Shown: one piece after another, positions 13,948 to 15,609 of the stretch
Layout of the letters: the number at the start of each line of letters is the position of its first letter
Numbering within the stretch: the stretch's first letter is position 1
Program-made: the position numbers and the translations under genes
Notes under the pieces: model-generated
Databases searched by the model: none
Told to the model about the DNA's origin: nothing
The model's input: only the letters and a program-made list of their open reading frames with translations
From: Actinomycetota bacterium
GTDB lineage: Bacteria > Actinomycetota > Actinomycetes > S36-B12 > UBA5976
NCBI GenBank assembly: GCA_026392535.1
Contig: JAPLBX010000105.1
Coordinates: 1-15,609, forward strand
Length of the DNA stretch: 15,609 bases
Direction: 5' to 3'

Positions 13948-13980
13948 TATTCACTCCCACCCTTGTTTCAGGTGGCAGTT
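13939..13980 (-). repeat. Inverted repeat bracketing the rodZ-like start codon and ribosome site
   Basis: Eight-base arms AACTGCCA (13939-13946) and TGGCAGTT (13973-13980) on the plus strand are perfectly complementary with a 26-base spacer. In the minus-strand mRNA the second arm covers the last two bases of the AUG and the next two codons, while the GGGAG ribosome site lies in the loop. Folding would partly hide the start codon. It is too far from a T-run to be a terminator. Confidence 0.5.
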
Positions 13981-14008
13981 TAAATCCCCTTATGAGAGGG
14001 ATAGCAAA

Positions 14009-15609
14009 TTATTTTGGCTGCAAACTGTCCAATACTTCGTCTAAGGCTTCGAGTGGGATTAGTACTTCTCGGGCTTTTGCACCTTCTGAAGGGCCAACAA
14101 TTCCCCGAACTTCCATCAAATCCATTAAGCGACCTGCTTTTGCAAAACCAATTCTTAGTTTTCTCTGCAACATAGAAGTTGACCCCTGTTGCGCAGTGAT
14201 AACTAACTCAACTGCGAGTAAAAGAGTGTCTAAGTCGTCCCCTATATCGGAATCGACTTGCGTACCACGAGAGATTATTTGCACAACATCTTCACGATAT
14301 TCAGGTTCAGCTTGGGCTTTACAGTGTGAAACCACCTTGCGAATTTCAGCTTCACTCACAAAGGCTCCCTGGACCCTCATCGCCTTACTTGCCCCCATAG
14401 GTAAAAACAGCGCGTCGCCTTGCCCGACCAGCTTGTCAGCCCCGGCTTGGTCCAAGATCACCCGAGAATCTGTGGAACTAGAAGTTGCGAAAGCTAGTCG
14501 GCTTGGCACGTTGGCTTTGATCAAACCTGTTACGACATCCACCGATGGCCGTTGGGTGGCAAGTACTAAGTGAATTCCAGCAGCTCTGGCTAACTGCGTA
14601 ATTCGAACAATGCTATCTTCAACATCACGAGGTGCAACCATCATTAGGTCTGCAAGTTCGTCAACAATCACAAGCAAATATGGGTACGGCCGCAGAACTC
14701 GTTTGCTATCTGGCGGCAAGGAAACCTTTTTTTCTTTCACTGCTTTGTTGAAGTCATCAATATGTCTAAACCCAAAGGCAGCTAGATCGTCATAACGATG
14801 ATCCATCTCTTTCACAACCCACTGCAAAGCTTCGGCTGCTTTCTTTGGGTTAGTGATAATCGGCGTAATTAAATGTGGAACACCTTCATAGGCTGCAAGT
14901 TCCACTCGCTTTGGATCTACTAACACCATTCGAACTTCTTGTGGAGTGGCGCGCATCAGGATTGAAGTTATCAAAGCGTTAATACAAGAAGATTTTCCAG
15001 CACCAGTTGCGCCAGCTACAAGTAAATGCGGCATCTTTGCAAGATTCGCAATCACAAAGCCGCCTTCAACATCTTTGCCGACGCCGACTGCAAGTGAGTG
15101 CGAGTCGTTGGTGGCAAGTTTGCTGCGCAAGACATCACCTAGTGCAACTAATTCTCGATCGGTATTAGGAATCTCAATACCAACAGCTGACTTGCCTGGA
15201 ATCGGCGAAAGGATTCGGACATCAGAATTTGCCACAGCATAAGAAATATTCTTTGAAAGTTGGGTAATTCTTTCTACTTTTACACCCGAACCGAGTTCAA
15301 CTTCATAGCGAGTAACAGTTGGGCCACGTTGGATTCCAACCACATTTGCATCAATATCAAATTCTGTAAAGACCGACATGAGCGCTTCTTTGACCGCGTC
15401 TGTTGCTTTGGTATTGGCCTTAGAAGCTGGGCCTTCACTTAGTAATTCAAGAGGTGGCAGTTTGTATGGAAGTTCTAGAGGCAATACCCCTGGTTTATTT
15501 GATACAGCAGGAGTGGGCTGGGAAATAGTTTTTCGAACCAGTTCAAGCACTGCAGTGTCAGAGACTTCAGGCACGGTTTCATTTAGGACCACAACTGGAA
15601 TTTCTTCGG
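14009..15609 (-). CDS. ftsK: DNA translocase FtsK/SpoIIIE, C-terminal part (5' end beyond window)
   Basis: FtsK is a septum-anchored ATP-driven DNA pump that clears and aligns chromosome ends at division. The frame is open through the right edge (the visible GTG at 15592 is internal), so this is about the last 533 residues; the membrane domain and most of the linker are outside. Seen here are the end of the linker, the alpha domain (PYKLPPLELL onward), and the beta RecA-like motor with Walker A GATGAGKS (14990-15013) and Walker B VIVDELADLM (near 14641-14670). The C-terminal winged-helix gamma domain (QRKLRIGFAKAGRLMDLM), which reads polarity sequences on DNA, is also present. The product ends normally with LDSLQPK. 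Confidence 0.96.
   Translation of the reverse strand, partial: EEIPVVVLNETVPEVSDTAVLELVRKTISQPTPAVSNKPGVLPLELPYKLPPLELLSEGPASKANTKATDAVKEALMSVFTEFDIDANVVGIQRGPTVTRYEVELGSGVKVERITQLSKNISYAVANSDVRILSPIPGKSAVGIEIPNTDRELVALGDVLRSKLATNDSHSLAVGVGKDVEGGFVIANLAKMPHLLVAGATGAGKSSCINALITSILMRATPQEVRMVLVDPKRVELAAYEGVPHLITPIITNPKKAAEALQWVVKEMDHRYDDLAAFGFRHIDDFNKAVKEKKVSLPPDSKRVLRPYPYLLVIVDELADLMMVAPRDVEDSIVRITQLARAAGIHLVLATQRPSVDVVTGLIKANVPSRLAFATSSSTDSRVILDQAGADKLVGQGDALFLPMGASKAMRVQGAFVSEAEIRKVVSHCKAQAEPEYREDVVQIISRGTQVDSDIGDDLDTLLLAVELVITAQQGSTSMLQRKLRIGFAKAGRLMDLMEVRGIVGPSEGAKAREVLIPLEALDEVLDSLQPK

Noticed and set aside
13981..13999. CCCCT...AGGG near the ftsK end as a terminator
   Set aside because: The stem is only about four bases with no U-run after it on the transcribed strand.
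13992..14573. A 193-codon plus-strand open frame
   Set aside because: It is antisense to the conserved FtsK gamma and motor domains, with no recognisable motifs or ribosome site.
1..15609. tRNA or rRNA genes, CRISPR arrays, insertion sequences, integrase or attachment sites
   Set aside because: No repeat-spacer pattern, transposase or recombinase motif, terminal inverted repeats or cloverleaf-like segments were seen; gaps are all under 150 bases.

Overview
This window looks like a conserved core chromosomal segment of an actinobacterium with unusually low GC (mid-40s percent by eye, not computed). Three things point to Actinobacteria: the gene order ftsK / rodZ-like / rimO / pgsA / cinA / clgR / DUF3046 / recA / recX / miaB / miaA / dapF / hflX; a ClgR-type regulator and DUF3046 beside recA; and a LexA box of the Gram-positive/actinobacterial type. 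The low GC, very short intergenic gaps and many overlapping starts and stops suggest a streamlined planktonic lineage such as the freshwater acI group (Nanopelagicales). That placement is inference.

All genes but one are on the minus strand, so transcription runs from high to low coordinates. At the right edge is the motor and DNA-recognition part of FtsK (5' end outside the window). It is followed by a RodZ-like membrane-anchored HTH protein, RimO, PgsA and a CinA/PncC amidohydrolase; rimO-pgsA-cinA are translationally coupled. A 78-base gap then precedes clgR, which has a perfect 10-base Shine-Dalgarno match and is coupled by 4-base overlaps to a TetR regulator and a DUF3046 gene. A 149-base gap with a clear LexA operator leads into recA-recX.

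Downstream of recX come a CorA metal transporter, miaB, purU, folD and miaA. Here two tRNA-modification genes (MiaA makes i6A37, which MiaB methylthiolates) flank a folate one-carbon pair (FolD makes 10-formyl-THF, PurU hydrolyses it). miaB-purU-folD-miaA are packed with 0 to 2 bases between genes or 4-base overlaps.

The left part differs. A PIG-L/LmbE deacetylase is the only plus-strand gene and converges on miaA with an 8-base overlap. It is divergent from a GT4 glycosyltransferase, and the pair is wedged between miaA and dapF. The glycosyltransferase appears to have lost a block of residues inside its donor-sugar site. dapF and the overlapping start of hflX complete the window.

Most of the content is well-known housekeeping machinery. 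I see no tRNA, rRNA, IS element, CRISPR array or defence island. The points most worth a second look are the damaged glycosyltransferase and its deacetylase partner, the recA operator region, the ClgR -Ala-Ala tail with its strong ribosome binding site, and a possible start-codon hairpin on the rodZ-like gene.
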